From Akebia trifoliata (taxonomy: Eukaryota > Streptophyta > Magnoliopsida > Ranunculales > Lardizabalaceae), in NCBI GenBank assembly GCA_017979445.1, contig CM030718.1, positions 16,470,760-16,534,759 on the forward strand: DNA of 64,000 nucleotides, read 5' to 3'. A model generated the notes under the pieces. The model was given only the letters and a program-made list of their open reading frames with translations, made no database searches and was not told the origin of the DNA. Below, one piece after another: positions 55,646 through 64,000 of the stretch. A program made the position numbers and the translations under genes. Positions within the stretch are counted from its first letter, which is position 1. Each line of letters starts with the position of its first letter.

Positions 55646-58174
55646 TTAGACTAAGCATATTTTTTCAAATTCGAACCCACTGAGCTCTACTCCCTGTTGT
55701 TCTGGTTGAATCTCGAGCAACGGCTCATCCTTAGTCTCAGTATTATTTATGATCCCTACAATTTCGGCATCTCCATGAAGAGTAATTACCAGCCCATCCT
55801 TGATAAATTTGACCTTCTGGTGTGGCGTAGAAGGGATGGCTTTAATCTGGTGTAACCATGGTCTCCCTAACAGTAGATTGAAAGAGGACTGGATATCAAT
55901 AACCTGAAATTCCACAAGAAATTCAGCTATGCCTGTGGACAGCCGAAGGTGCAAAATTCCCAGTACATCTCTCTTGGTGTTATCATAAGCTCTAACACCT
56001 TGATTAGTAGGTTTGAGATCTTCAGCCTTAAATCCGAGACAAGTAGCCGTTTTCAGCGGGCAAACGTTCAGTGCACTCCCGTTATCAATCAAAATCAAAG
56101 GTACCCTCATTCCGTTATAGTCAACTGTATTGTGCAACGGCTTGGTATGGCTTGCCCCTTCTTTTGGGAGATCTGAGTTCGAGAAGGATAGGATATTCTC
56201 CACGTAAGTTGCCCCCACTATACTGGCCAGCTGATCTGGAGAAGTTTCAAGGGAAACTTGGGCTGTGTTAAGTGCTTTGAGAACAGCCTCCCTATGAGCA
56301 GTGGAAGCCATGAGTAAACCCCATACTGAGATGTTGGCCCCTGATTTTTTCAATTGTTTGATCACGGAGTTATCCTCTTCGATGCTTTCCTTAGTGGGAT
56401 CTTCTCCTTCTTTTCTTGCCAGGGCTGCAGAATTTTCAACACAGAGTTCTTGTGGCTTAAAAACTCTTCCCCCTCGAGTCATATGTCTAACTTCATCACA
56501 GGAAAGGGGGAAAGGCTCATCTTCCTCAGTTAACAAGTATGGATCTTCGGCTGTCAAAGGTTCAGGATTTTTCAGATTCATTTGGGCCAACAGGTAACTA
56601 GTGAACGCGGGACTATCGTAGCGAGGTGGGGATAAACAATAGGTATCATCCGAGGTTAAATCGAATGGTTCATAATTTACGGTGAAAACCTCATCAGTGA
56701 AGGCTTTCCCGACAAGGGGGTAACTGGGCGGTTTGACCTGGATTGGATGGATAAGAGAGATGGGATCTAATGGCAATGAGGTATGAGAAACCATATTTAG
56801 GGTTGGTGGAGGTTGATAGGTAGGTAGTGGATTAATGGTGACATTTGGTGGGCTAGGGATCGTGATCTTCTTGTTATCAATGAGGTTTTGAATGGCATGG
56901 CGCAGGGTGATACATCGATCCGTGTGATGGCCAGGATTTTGATGAAATTCACAGAATAAGTTGGGGTTGTGTCCGGCTGGCAAGGGATTTGGTAAAGGTC
57001 GGGGTTGAATCGGGGTAAGCAACCCTTTTTTCAACAGTTTGTGTAAAGCTACGGTAAGGGTCATCCCTAAGTTGGTAAATTGACGCGGAGTTCGAGGTTG
57101 ACTCGGGTGACTTTGGTTATTAACCCGGGCCGGGGGTTGAGCTGGGGTAACTGAGGTATTGGCGATGTAAGTATGGTTGATGTTGGGTTTGGGAACATAT
57201 GGTTTCTTAGGCTTGTTATCTGAGGGGTTAAAAAGGATCCCAGAGGCAAACGCATCCTCAAGTTGGCTCCCGGCTTGCAACAAGGACTCAAAGGTAGGGA
57301 GGTATTTGGCCACTAGGTGTTGAGCATATCCTTGAGAGAGGTTCTTTAGGATAATTGCTATTTGTTCCTTCTCCGAAGGTCTATCCCACATTTGAGAAGC
57401 CTTAGCCCTCCAGCGACCAATGAAATCAGTAAATGTCTCCCCATTTTTTTGTTTAGTTGCTTCCAAATCCCTTCTTGAAGTCTCAATCTCGGTACTGTAC
57501 TTATACTGATGCCAGAAGGCCTTTGACATGTTTTCCCATGTCCCCACAGTAACTGGATCTTGAGACATTAACCAACGTAGTGCTGATCCCGATAGAGTTC
57601 TTTGGAACAACAATGTCATTTGTTCGTCGCTGAGCCCCATAGTACGCATGTTGGTAACATACACCTTAAGATGTGTTTTCGCACACCCTGTCCCACTGAA
57701 CTTGTCCATTTCAGGCATCACAAACTTTTCTAGCAAATGGATTCTAGGGATGCGATTCAAAGCTTCAATGCCCGCTGTAATTTCATCAATACCCTTTATA
57801 CTCTTCATTGCTGATTCCAATTGAGACATTCTATTAGATAACGCCGGACTTTCATCAACATACTCTTCATCTCCGTCGAGCTCGAAGACTTCACGTGGGC
57901 GTTTCTCTTCAACCTTTTTCCCTTTTGGGTCATCTAGGGGAATTCCCGTTGATTCCGAGGTCTGTTCTAACATTTCCACTTTGCCTTTTATATTGCTGAT
58001 ATCATTGGCAAAGGCTGCCAAGATCTTACGGATCTCTGTGAGCTCAGATTCTGAAGCCATCTCTGCTTGTTGACTTGGTACTGTGGTTCTTTCTAACCGA
58101 CTGGACTTACGACTCCAACTAGGAGGTGGACGCTTGAGTTTGGGCGCAATGATAATCCTATATGACCCCATCAA
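55646..58174 (-). CDS. Ogre-type Gag-protease polyprotein (842 aa)
   Basis: Complete open frame. Residues 40-130 are acidic and coiled-coil-like. The capsid core spans about 150-310 (EKFVMPEMDKFSGTG at 149-163, GSALRWL at 196-202, FWHQYK at 220-225, TFTDFIGRWRAKA at 247-259). Residues 320-400 are Pro/Asn-rich. A compact zinc-finger-like motif has C408, H411, H416 and C421. The protease lies at about 685-800: active site LILIDNGSALNV (Asp697), then NLLLGRPWLHQ (767-775). The Asp-Asn-Gly form is normal for Tat/Ogre. The first in-frame Met is used; a second at residue 39 begins a motif-like MASESELTEI and could be the real start. The stop TAA (55646-55648) is followed by 40 further open codons in the same frame. 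ORF1 lies 194 bp upstream. Confidence 0.9.
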   Translation of the reverse strand: MMGSYRIIIAPKLKRPPPSWSRKSSRLERTTVPSQQAEMASESELTEIRKILAAFANDISNIKGKVEMLEQTSESTGIPLDDPKGKKVEEKRPREVFELDGDEEYVDESPALSNRMSQLESAMKSIKGIDEITAGIEALNRIPRIHLLEKFVMPEMDKFSGTGCAKTHLKVYVTNMRTMGLSDEQMTLLFQRTLSGSALRWLMSQDPVTVGTWENMSKAFWHQYKYSTEIETSRRDLEATKQKNGETFTDFIGRWRAKASQMWDRPSEKEQIAIILKNLSQGYAQHLVAKYLPTFESLLQAGSQLEDAFASGILFNPSDNKPKKPYVPKPNINHTYIANTSVTPAQPPARVNNQSHPSQPRTPRQFTNLGMTLTVALHKLLKKGLLTPIQPRPLPNPLPAGHNPNLFCEFHQNPGHHTDRCITLRHAIQNLIDNKKITIPSPPNVTINPLPTYQPPPTLNMVSHTSLPLDPISLIHPIQVKPPSYPLVGKAFTDEVFTVNYEPFDLTSDDTYCLSPPRYDSPAFTSYLLAQMNLKNPEPLTAEDPYLLTEEDEPFPLSCDEVRHMTRGGRVFKPQELCVENSAALARKEGEDPTKESIEEDNSVIKQLKKSGANISVWGLLMASTAHREAVLKALNTAQVSLETSPDQLASIVGATYVENILSFSNSDLPKEGASHTKPLHNTVDYNGMRVPLILIDNGSALNVCPLKTATCLGFKAEDLKPTNQGVRAYDNTKRDVLGILHLRLSTGIAEFLVEFQVIDIQSSFNLLLGRPWLHQIKAIPSTPHQKVKFIKDGLVITLHGDAEIVGIINNTETKDEPLLEIQPEQQGVELSGFEFEKICLV

Positions 58175-58367
58175 AGGTAGATTCAGTCAATTTCAGTATT
58201 ACCCCCTTGATAACATTTTTAAGAATCATTTTATTGAGGTTCGTGCACCAATCCATTAATTAATCCATTCACACAATGAGTATTTGAAAAGGAAATAAAT
58301 ATTTATTCAAAAAGAAATATAGTTTTATTGAAAATGATAAACAATACGTTCTTATTAAAAACATCTT

Positions 58368-59492
58368 TCAACAAATTTGTTTTGAACTATTTTTACATGG
58401 ACGCTTGGCTTTGTTTTGATGGTCATCAGGATTGCTGTCAGGTTTGACCTTCTTAGCTCTAACAACTGGCTCTCTGAATTCTGTTGGTCCATCTGGATAC
58501 CCTAAGGTGCCCTTGTTCCATGCTTTCTCGATGAGGTGTACTAATTTTTCAGTCAAAGGCTCGGGGGAAAAGAAAGCTTTGGGTTGACATAAGGATAACT
58601 CTATGGGTACATCATACTGTTTTGGGATCAAATTAGGATGGTAAAAAGATGTTTCTTCTAAACCGATCAGACGGACATAGTAGGATCCTTTGATTCCTAG
58701 AATGGGGGGATCAGTCATCCACCAAGGACATCTTAAACCGATATGACGGGCTAAGCGAGAGTCTAACCATTTACTCCAAGCTTTGACTGAGTTGTGACGT
58801 ACTAACAGGTTTCTCTTGGAAAAGTGTTCTGGCCCATATTCGAGGTTTGAGGGAACATCTACAATCTTGAGACGATCACAAAGCCACATATAGAGTAAGT
58901 AAGGGCTTCCTTTGAAGCTTTCCCACTCACCATTTTTTATGGCATCTAGACCTGAGAAAGTTTCAGCTAAGATGAGGGGTGCTGGGTTGGCTTTCCTCGA
59001 GAGTTGAGAGGCTATATCTATGAAGGACTCAGGGATAGTTTGGCCATCACTATTAGAGGTCAGTATGTATTTGGCTAGGATTCCTAGGCATAATCGATAA
59101 TCTCTAGTGGCTCGCCAGGCTTCCGATTTTACATTGATAGGGTGACTGCGGGAGCGGTACGGGCCCAGTAAAGGTACTAAATCCAGTCTCCCGTTATGGA
59201 TTAGGGCCTTGGCTTCTTCTTTGGAAATATTCAGTCCTGTGGCGAGGGCACCAGAATATCCGGTCTTCAATGAGGGCCGGACTAGAGGTCCTGAAGTGGA
59301 TATCCCCATAATACCACAAAAATCCTCGTAAGTAGGGCACAAGTGTATACGCCCAATGTGGAATATGTGAAGGTAGGGGTTCCATCGCTTAGCCATAGCA
59401 TGTAAGAGGTTCCAATCTATCTCAAATTCGTGGAAGTAGAGGGCACTCCTCAACATGAATCTCCCAAAATTGATCTTCTCTACTGGGTGCAT
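58368..59492 (-). CDS. DUF7745-like ORF1 protein of the Ogre-type element (374 aa)
   Basis: Complete open frame upstream of gag, the position of ORF1 in Ogre elements. The protein has the order seen in DUF7745 proteins of plant retroelements: an N-terminal helical part with RIHLCPTYEDFCGIMGI at 49-65, DLVPLLGPY at 104-112, CLGILAKYILTS at 135-146, PAPLILAETFSGLDAI at 170-185, YLLYMWLCDRL at 198-208, then ILGIKGSYYVRLIGL and a basic tail with KKVKPD and KRPCKNSSKQ. The biochemical role is unknown; I make no claim beyond the family. Start chosen at the first Met, 194 bp before the gag ATG. Not related to gag, RT or integrase. Counterpart of the antisense ORF at 37.4-38.9 kb. Confidence 0.8.
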   Translation of the reverse strand: MHPVEKINFGRFMLRSALYFHEFEIDWNLLHAMAKRWNPYLHIFHIGRIHLCPTYEDFCGIMGISTSGPLVRPSLKTGYSGALATGLNISKEEAKALIHNGRLDLVPLLGPYRSRSHPINVKSEAWRATRDYRLCLGILAKYILTSNSDGQTIPESFIDIASQLSRKANPAPLILAETFSGLDAIKNGEWESFKGSPYLLYMWLCDRLKIVDVPSNLEYGPEHFSKRNLLVRHNSVKAWSKWLDSRLARHIGLRCPWWMTDPPILGIKGSYYVRLIGLEETSFYHPNLIPKQYDVPIELSLCQPKAFFSPEPLTEKLVHLIEKAWNKGTLGYPDGPTEFREPVVRAKKVKPDSNPDDHQNKAKRPCKNSSKQIC

Positions 59493-62400
59493 TCCTATGA
59501 CGGTTGTTTTGACTAACTGATCGATTGGAAAATCTTATTCTTATGAAAAATATTTTCTGGAAAATATTTTTTCTTGGAAAACATTTTTTTTCTAGAGAAC
59601 ACTTCTTTTTTTTGGAAAACTTTCTTTTCGGGAAAATATTTTCTTTTTCTTCTTTGAAAATTCGATTTCCATTTTAATTTAACTGGCCCGGTCCATCATG
59701 ATTGTTGGATCGGGATGAACTGGGTCATTATTGTAAAAGAATGGATTCTTTACTGGGTCGGTGCACCCATTTTAATTTTCAAAAATAAAATTTCTTTGAT
59801 CCTTGAGGACAATCATACACTTTGATCTCATCATTCACATCACTCACATATATTCATCAATCACATGCATTCATTCAATAAACAACCCGGGAACACCCAC
59901 GATAAGTTCGAGTCGTGACCTACTGGGAAGGTTTCTAGACTCTAAGCTTACTACGTGCAATGCATTTTTATCTGGCCACCCTTGCCCAAGCACACCTCCC
60001 CCTCGTACAGTAGGGTACAGCGGGGCAAGATCTTGCTTAGGCACCGATTTTGACCAAGAAGTGCAATTGATATACTTAGATTATCTTTTATACCTACGGG
60101 TACGAGTCAAGAGTTGTAGCTTTCATAAATGGTTTGGCATCCCACGAGGGGACCGACCATGTACTAGTACTACGTTGGCAATCGGGACATGTGACTGTGT
60201 GGCTCACAATAGGTCAAAGGCTCAGGTCGCTCCAGCCTGGGTGCATCAATATATCTCTCAGAATCACCTGATCAGACGGTATTAATGCCCCCAGTTTGAT
60301 ATACCCTGAGGTACGTGACTGGAGTTGTGGGTTTCATGAATGACGTCGCATCTCTGAAGAGACCGGGCCACGCACTAGTGCCACGTTGGCTAAATGGGAC
60401 GTGTAAGTGAGTAAAGCAGTAAACGTGCATGTGGTGTGTGCAAAACAGGGTGGGGTGTGCCCGGGGTTTTTTTTCAAACAAATGGGCCCATGGCCCTGAT
60501 CATACCATCATACATCGTATCACGTGAACATTCAATCAAGATCGACACCATTCAAATCATATGAACATTTAATCACGATCAACATTATGATCAATATCAA
60601 ACGTATATTTCAAGCAAGATTATGGCATGTTAGAAGGGTGATTAACATAAACTAATAATATGGTCCGATTTAAGATCTAAACATGCACATCACCTTCGTA
60701 CATCGATCATGGTAAATTAGTCAATGGCATATGATAATGAATTAGGTCCGATCATTACAATAAGCATAATCTTGTAATTTTATAGCCCAACCAAGGGTCG
60801 TTTTGGGTAATCTAAAATATTTCGAGATTCCTAAAACATTGAGCCGCTAATAGGATAATGGTAGTTGAAGTGTGGGGCGATGCATCCTCTTTTTTTTTTT
60901 TTTTTAAAAACATTGATTTTTATTTTTTCCAAACAAAACCCAAAACCTTTATTTAACCAATTAATTAAAAATCAGAAAAACTATTACCAAAAATAAACCA
61001 AAACAAAACACAACCCAATTCTGGGTGATAATTGGGGTGTCAACAAATAAAAACCAAAAAAGAAAAGTTTAAAATCTACCTCAAGGCTACCCACAAATTG
61101 ATTATTTTTTATTATTTTCGATTTTGTTTTGAGAAAAAAACAAAACAATATGAAATTAAAAAAAATGAACTTAACACAGAAAACTCCTCTTCACCGTTCA
61201 AAGCCTTTTGACTCATTCAACACTCACAATCAGATTCACTGATAATCCCGAACTCAAGATTTCAACGAAATAATAACGCTAAATTTCGTTCTGATTCTCG
61301 AACATAGGACTGTTCTTCTAGTCACGGTTACATGCCCCCCTTTTTTGTAAAAAAAAAACAATGTCTACGATCAAATCTTGCTGGAGGTTTTACCAAAGAA
61401 CAAACTAGTAACAGATCGGATTTCTTCTGTAAATCAGAACGAGCAGAAAACGTCTCGTAGTCGAATCGAAGAACAAATGGATTTTTCCTTTTAAAAATAA
61501 TCGAAGTACCATAGAGAAGACCCAAACAGAAACTTGAACCGAATCACTATGGGCAAAAAAAAATCGTTAGAAAAAAAACAAAATTCCTCATTGAAACCCA
61601 TTCGTCGTTTCTTATTGGTATTTTATCAACGCAGCCTTGAAAAAAAAAGACGTTGAAAACAAAGAAACCACAAAAGTTTCTTTCGGCAGAAAGTGGCCAT
61701 ATGCTTTTGATCGATCGAGATTTATTGTAGATAAGGGAGGTACGATTGGAAAAGAACCTTCGACCGGGCTTGAGAAGCCTCACCGATCGATTCCGGGTTG
61801 GAACCAGTTGGTCCCTGTTGAAGAAGACGAAGTTTGAGTACATCAATGGAGAAGCCATCGACTTGGAGCTTCATGCTCAATCATCGAAGGTGCATGGTAC
61901 CTTTCAGAGATCAGCAATCGATCGAATGCCTATCAAACACAACCGTGCACAATCACAACCGATCGGCTGGGTTTCAGTCGTTCTCTTTGATCCGGCTTGG
62001 TTGAGAACGAAGAGAAGAGAAAATTTTCTTTTAAAAGTAAAAAGGGTTTTAAGAATAAAAACTCTTTTTTACTTAGCGCACCCACTTCTATTACCCTTGC
62101 TGTCGCCCACAACACTCAATTTTTTTTTTTTTTTTAAATCTCCCTTGCTGTCAAGGGACAGCACGGTTCTTTTATGTAAACTATTTGATTGGAAAGGAAA
62201 AAAGAATTGTCACACATCATAAAAATTAACCAAAAGATATTTTTTTTTTTTTTTTTTATTTCTAGAAAACGTCGAAGGGTTGATCAAGGCGTGCCTAAAA
62301 AAGATAAAAAAATCGGCGATCCCCCTACTTCAACCACCATTAATCCATTAATAACCTCACTTTTTTGGAATTTTACATTATGTAGAATCACCATAAACGA

Positions 62401-62635
62401 CCCTCAATTCGATATAAAACCTAATAAGTAATGCTTGATCAAATCATAACAATGATATGCTAAAATATCAATGTCCAAACCACATACTCAATAATCGAAC
62501 TAAAATAACAGCAAATTGATAAGGTAATCAGCTAAACAAACTAAAAAATAATAATAAATAAATAAAAGAAAAAACATTCTAAGTCACTTTTGACAATGCT
62601 CCCATACTTGGGGTATTTCAAGTTTGATCCTCAAT
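59493..62635 (-). other. Long Ogre-type leader, non-coding
   Basis: About 3.1 kb between PBS and ORF1. It contains a duplicated ~112-bp segment (60089-60200 and 60299-60410), A/T-rich homopolymer runs (60890-60906, 62112-62136, 62235-62256), and a TGGAAAA-type short repeat near 59570-59650. Plus-strand frames of 160 codons (59803-60285) and 158 codons (61746-62222) overlap repeats or homopolymers and have no recognisable domain. Confidence 0.7.
60089..60410. repeat. Duplicated ~112-bp segment in the leader
   Basis: Copy 1 at 60089-60200 and copy 2 at 60299-60410 share ATACC...GGTACG, GAGTTGT.G.TTTCAT.AATG, the GGACCG/GACCGG block, ACTAGT.C.ACGTTGGC and GGGACRTGT, with about 98 bp of unrelated sequence between. 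Confidence 0.75.
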
Positions 62636-62654
62636 GTCCCCAGCGGAGTCGCCA
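62636..62654 (-). promoter_or_regulatory. Primer-binding site, tRNA-Arg type
   Basis: Minus strand TGGCGACTCCGCTGGGGAC, one base after the LTR end. This is the undamaged Ogre/Tat site complementary to a tRNA-Arg 3' end. Confidence 0.85.
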
Positions 62655-62655
62655 C

Positions 62656-64000
62656 TGAAAGCGCCCTCGATCCGCGGGGTGCGCGGATCCGCTTTTGACT
62701 CTGGAGGTTTGGGAGTCGCCACCTAGTTATTATGGTCTAGGAACCAAACTGACTCTAACATGGATAAAAAGAACTAATCTACCATAAAAAATCTGAATTC
62801 GGGGATCAAGTTACGGGGTTGGAAGGTGTTAGGCACCAACCCCGCCCGGCCAAAGCCGGTCTCTACTAACTTCCCAAATATCACATTTCTAAAACCTAGA
62901 TAAAAATAAATAAGAATAAAAATTCACCTTTCCGATGGCAAGGACTTGGTTCCCTCAGATCTGACAAAAGAGCTCCTTGTACCGTGCTCCCTTGCTTCGT
63001 TCTGTCTCCGGATTTGACTTCGGATCTCCTAGATCAAGGTATCTCCTTGTTTCTGAATCTGAACTCTTCAAGTTTGTTACGGATTTGGGGGTGTTTTTGG
63101 AGGGCCTTTAGGCGTTTTCTAGACTAAAATTGAAGGGGGGATGTTAGGTAAGGAGTTGGGGCTCCAAAACTAGGGTTTATGGGGGCTAGGGGAGCTTCTA
63201 GACCTACTTCTCTTAGGGTTTATGATTTGATACAAAAATAGGGTGTGAGCACCTCTATTTATAGAATTTTTTTAACTTTGATTTGGATAGAGTTAGTGTT
63301 TAATTAGAGATCTTTTAATTACAGTTGTGTTTTAGTTAAAATTGTTTTAGGTAGAATTGTGTTTTAATTAGAATTGTTTTAGGTAGAATTATTTTTAAGT
63401 TAAAACTCTATTTGATTGAGTTATTATTTAATTAGAACTCTATTATGACTTTTGGTCTTATTTGATTGACTTTTAATGTTTTGACTTTAGTCTTAATTGA
63501 TTGATTTTTAATATCTTGACTTCAGTCTTGCTTAATTGACTTTAATTTTGACTTCAGTCTCACTTGATTGACTTTAATACCTTGACTTCAGTCTTACTTG
63601 ATTTACTTTTAATTTTTAGAGAACCCCCTCTATTGTTTCTTTAATTCTCTGGACCCCCAAATGGAGGGGTCCTTAAAGAAATATCTCACGAACCCTCAAC
63701 AATTTTACTTGAAAGCCCGATTGATCGATTTCTTCGGTTCAAAATTTTAAATTAATTTCATTAATGTTTCACTTTAATTATTTAATGTTTTATTTATTAA
63801 TTTCAAAATTTTTAATTATGAAAATTGTGAAATTACCGTTTTACCCCCAGAGAGGACTTTTCACGTTTTAAGTCGGTTTTTAATGTTCTATGATGTTTTA
63901 GAATCGGTTTTTCGTAAGGAATTCAATGGAAATATTAGTTTGTATCATTTATGAAATTTTTTGTGTGAAATGGTCATGAACTTTATGAGGGGCATTTTCG
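62656..64000 (-). repeat. 5' LTR of the Ogre-type element (runs off the window)
   Basis: Minus-strand end CGCTTTCA next to the PBS. Contains GGAAGGTGTTAGGCACCAACC at 62820-62840, a minus-strand TATAAATA at 63256-63263 and a tandem TTGACTTYAGTCTTAYTTGATTGA repeat at 63440-63610. Collinear with 44401-45560 at reduced identity. Roughly 400 bp more are expected beyond the window. Confidence 0.85.

Larger units (their letters stand above)
55526..64000 (-). mobile_element. Ogre/Tat-type element, 5' half (LTR, leader, ORF1, gag-protease)
   Basis: Reads right to left: most of the 5' LTR (62656 to window end), PBS, a 3.1 kb leader, DUF7745-like ORF1, then gag-protease, and the first 40 codons beyond its stop. 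It is interrupted at 55526 by the Athila-type insertion; RT, RNase H, integrase and 3' LTR are not seen. An extra ORF upstream of gag and a long leader are Ogre hallmarks. The two ORFs are intact, unlike every other element here except parts of the inserted Athila. Confidence 0.85.

Noticed and set aside
59803..60285. 160-codon plus-strand ORF in the Ogre leader
   Set aside because: It overlaps the duplicated 112-bp segment, is antisense to the element and shows no domain; probably fortuitous.
61746..62222. 158-codon plus-strand ORF in the Ogre leader
   Set aside because: It ends in homopolymer-derived residues and has no recognisable protein family; several overlapping frames of similar length occur on both strands here.

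Overview
The window is a block of nested and decayed transposable elements from a plant nuclear genome. The lineages present are all plant-typical: Athila-type and Tat/Ogre-type Ty3-gypsy elements, a SIRE/Maximus-type Ty1-copia element, a non-autonomous hAT element and a CACTA-type transposon end. That combination fits an angiosperm, but I cannot name the species. I found no convincing host gene, no rRNA or tRNA gene and no CRISPR array. One run of 100 N (46271-46370) marks an assembly gap.

Layout, left to right. (1) 1-1640: minus-strand Athila-type pol wreck, hit by a 1.2 kb non-autonomous hAT element (1649-2852) flanked by a perfect 8-bp duplication. (2) 3410-4070: plus-strand Tat-type reverse transcriptase scrap. 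(3) 4071-4121 plus 10797 to about 19.1 kb: SIRE-type copia element lacking its 5' LTR, carrying gag, pol and an env-like third ORF remnant and most of a 3' LTR. Its gag is split by a complete pol-less Athila-type element (4127-10796) with a 5-bp duplication. (4) 19.24-22.6 kb: left part of an Athila-type element (LTR end, PBS, leader, gag, protease), collinear with the better copy at 46.4-55.5 kb. (5) 22.6-26.8 kb: minus-strand Tat-type LTR and PBS, with tandem arrays. (6) 26.84-35.06 kb: two Tat-type bodies sharing one LTR (30471-31362), the left one with an antisense coiled-coil ORF. (7) 35.06-41.27 kb: minus-strand Ogre-type 3' half (LTR, antisense DUF7745-like ORF, integrase), cut by a CACTA-type end at 41271. 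(8) 43.03-45.95 kb: two Ogre-type LTRs in inverted orientation, then a 3' UTR, then the gap. (9) 46.37-55.53 kb: near-complete plus-strand Athila-type element with a few single-base frameshifts. (10) 55.53-64.0 kb: minus-strand Ogre-type element with an intact gag-protease ORF (842 codons), an intact DUF7745-like ORF1 (374 codons), a 3.1 kb leader, PBS and most of the 5' LTR. The element in (9) is inserted into this one.

Functionally every protein here serves retrotransposition: gag packages RNA, protease matures the polyprotein, RT/RNase H makes cDNA, and integrase inserts it. Only the element at 55.5-64 kb keeps long undamaged ORFs, and its RT/integrase half is not in the window; it is displaced by the Athila insertion and the gap. 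The most unusual points are a DUF7745-like protein used both as a sense upstream ORF and as an antisense downstream ORF in two Ogre-type elements, a nearly cytosine-free 420-bp tract in an LTR, the inverted LTR pair, an in-frame stop between gag-protease and pol, and the shared LTR.
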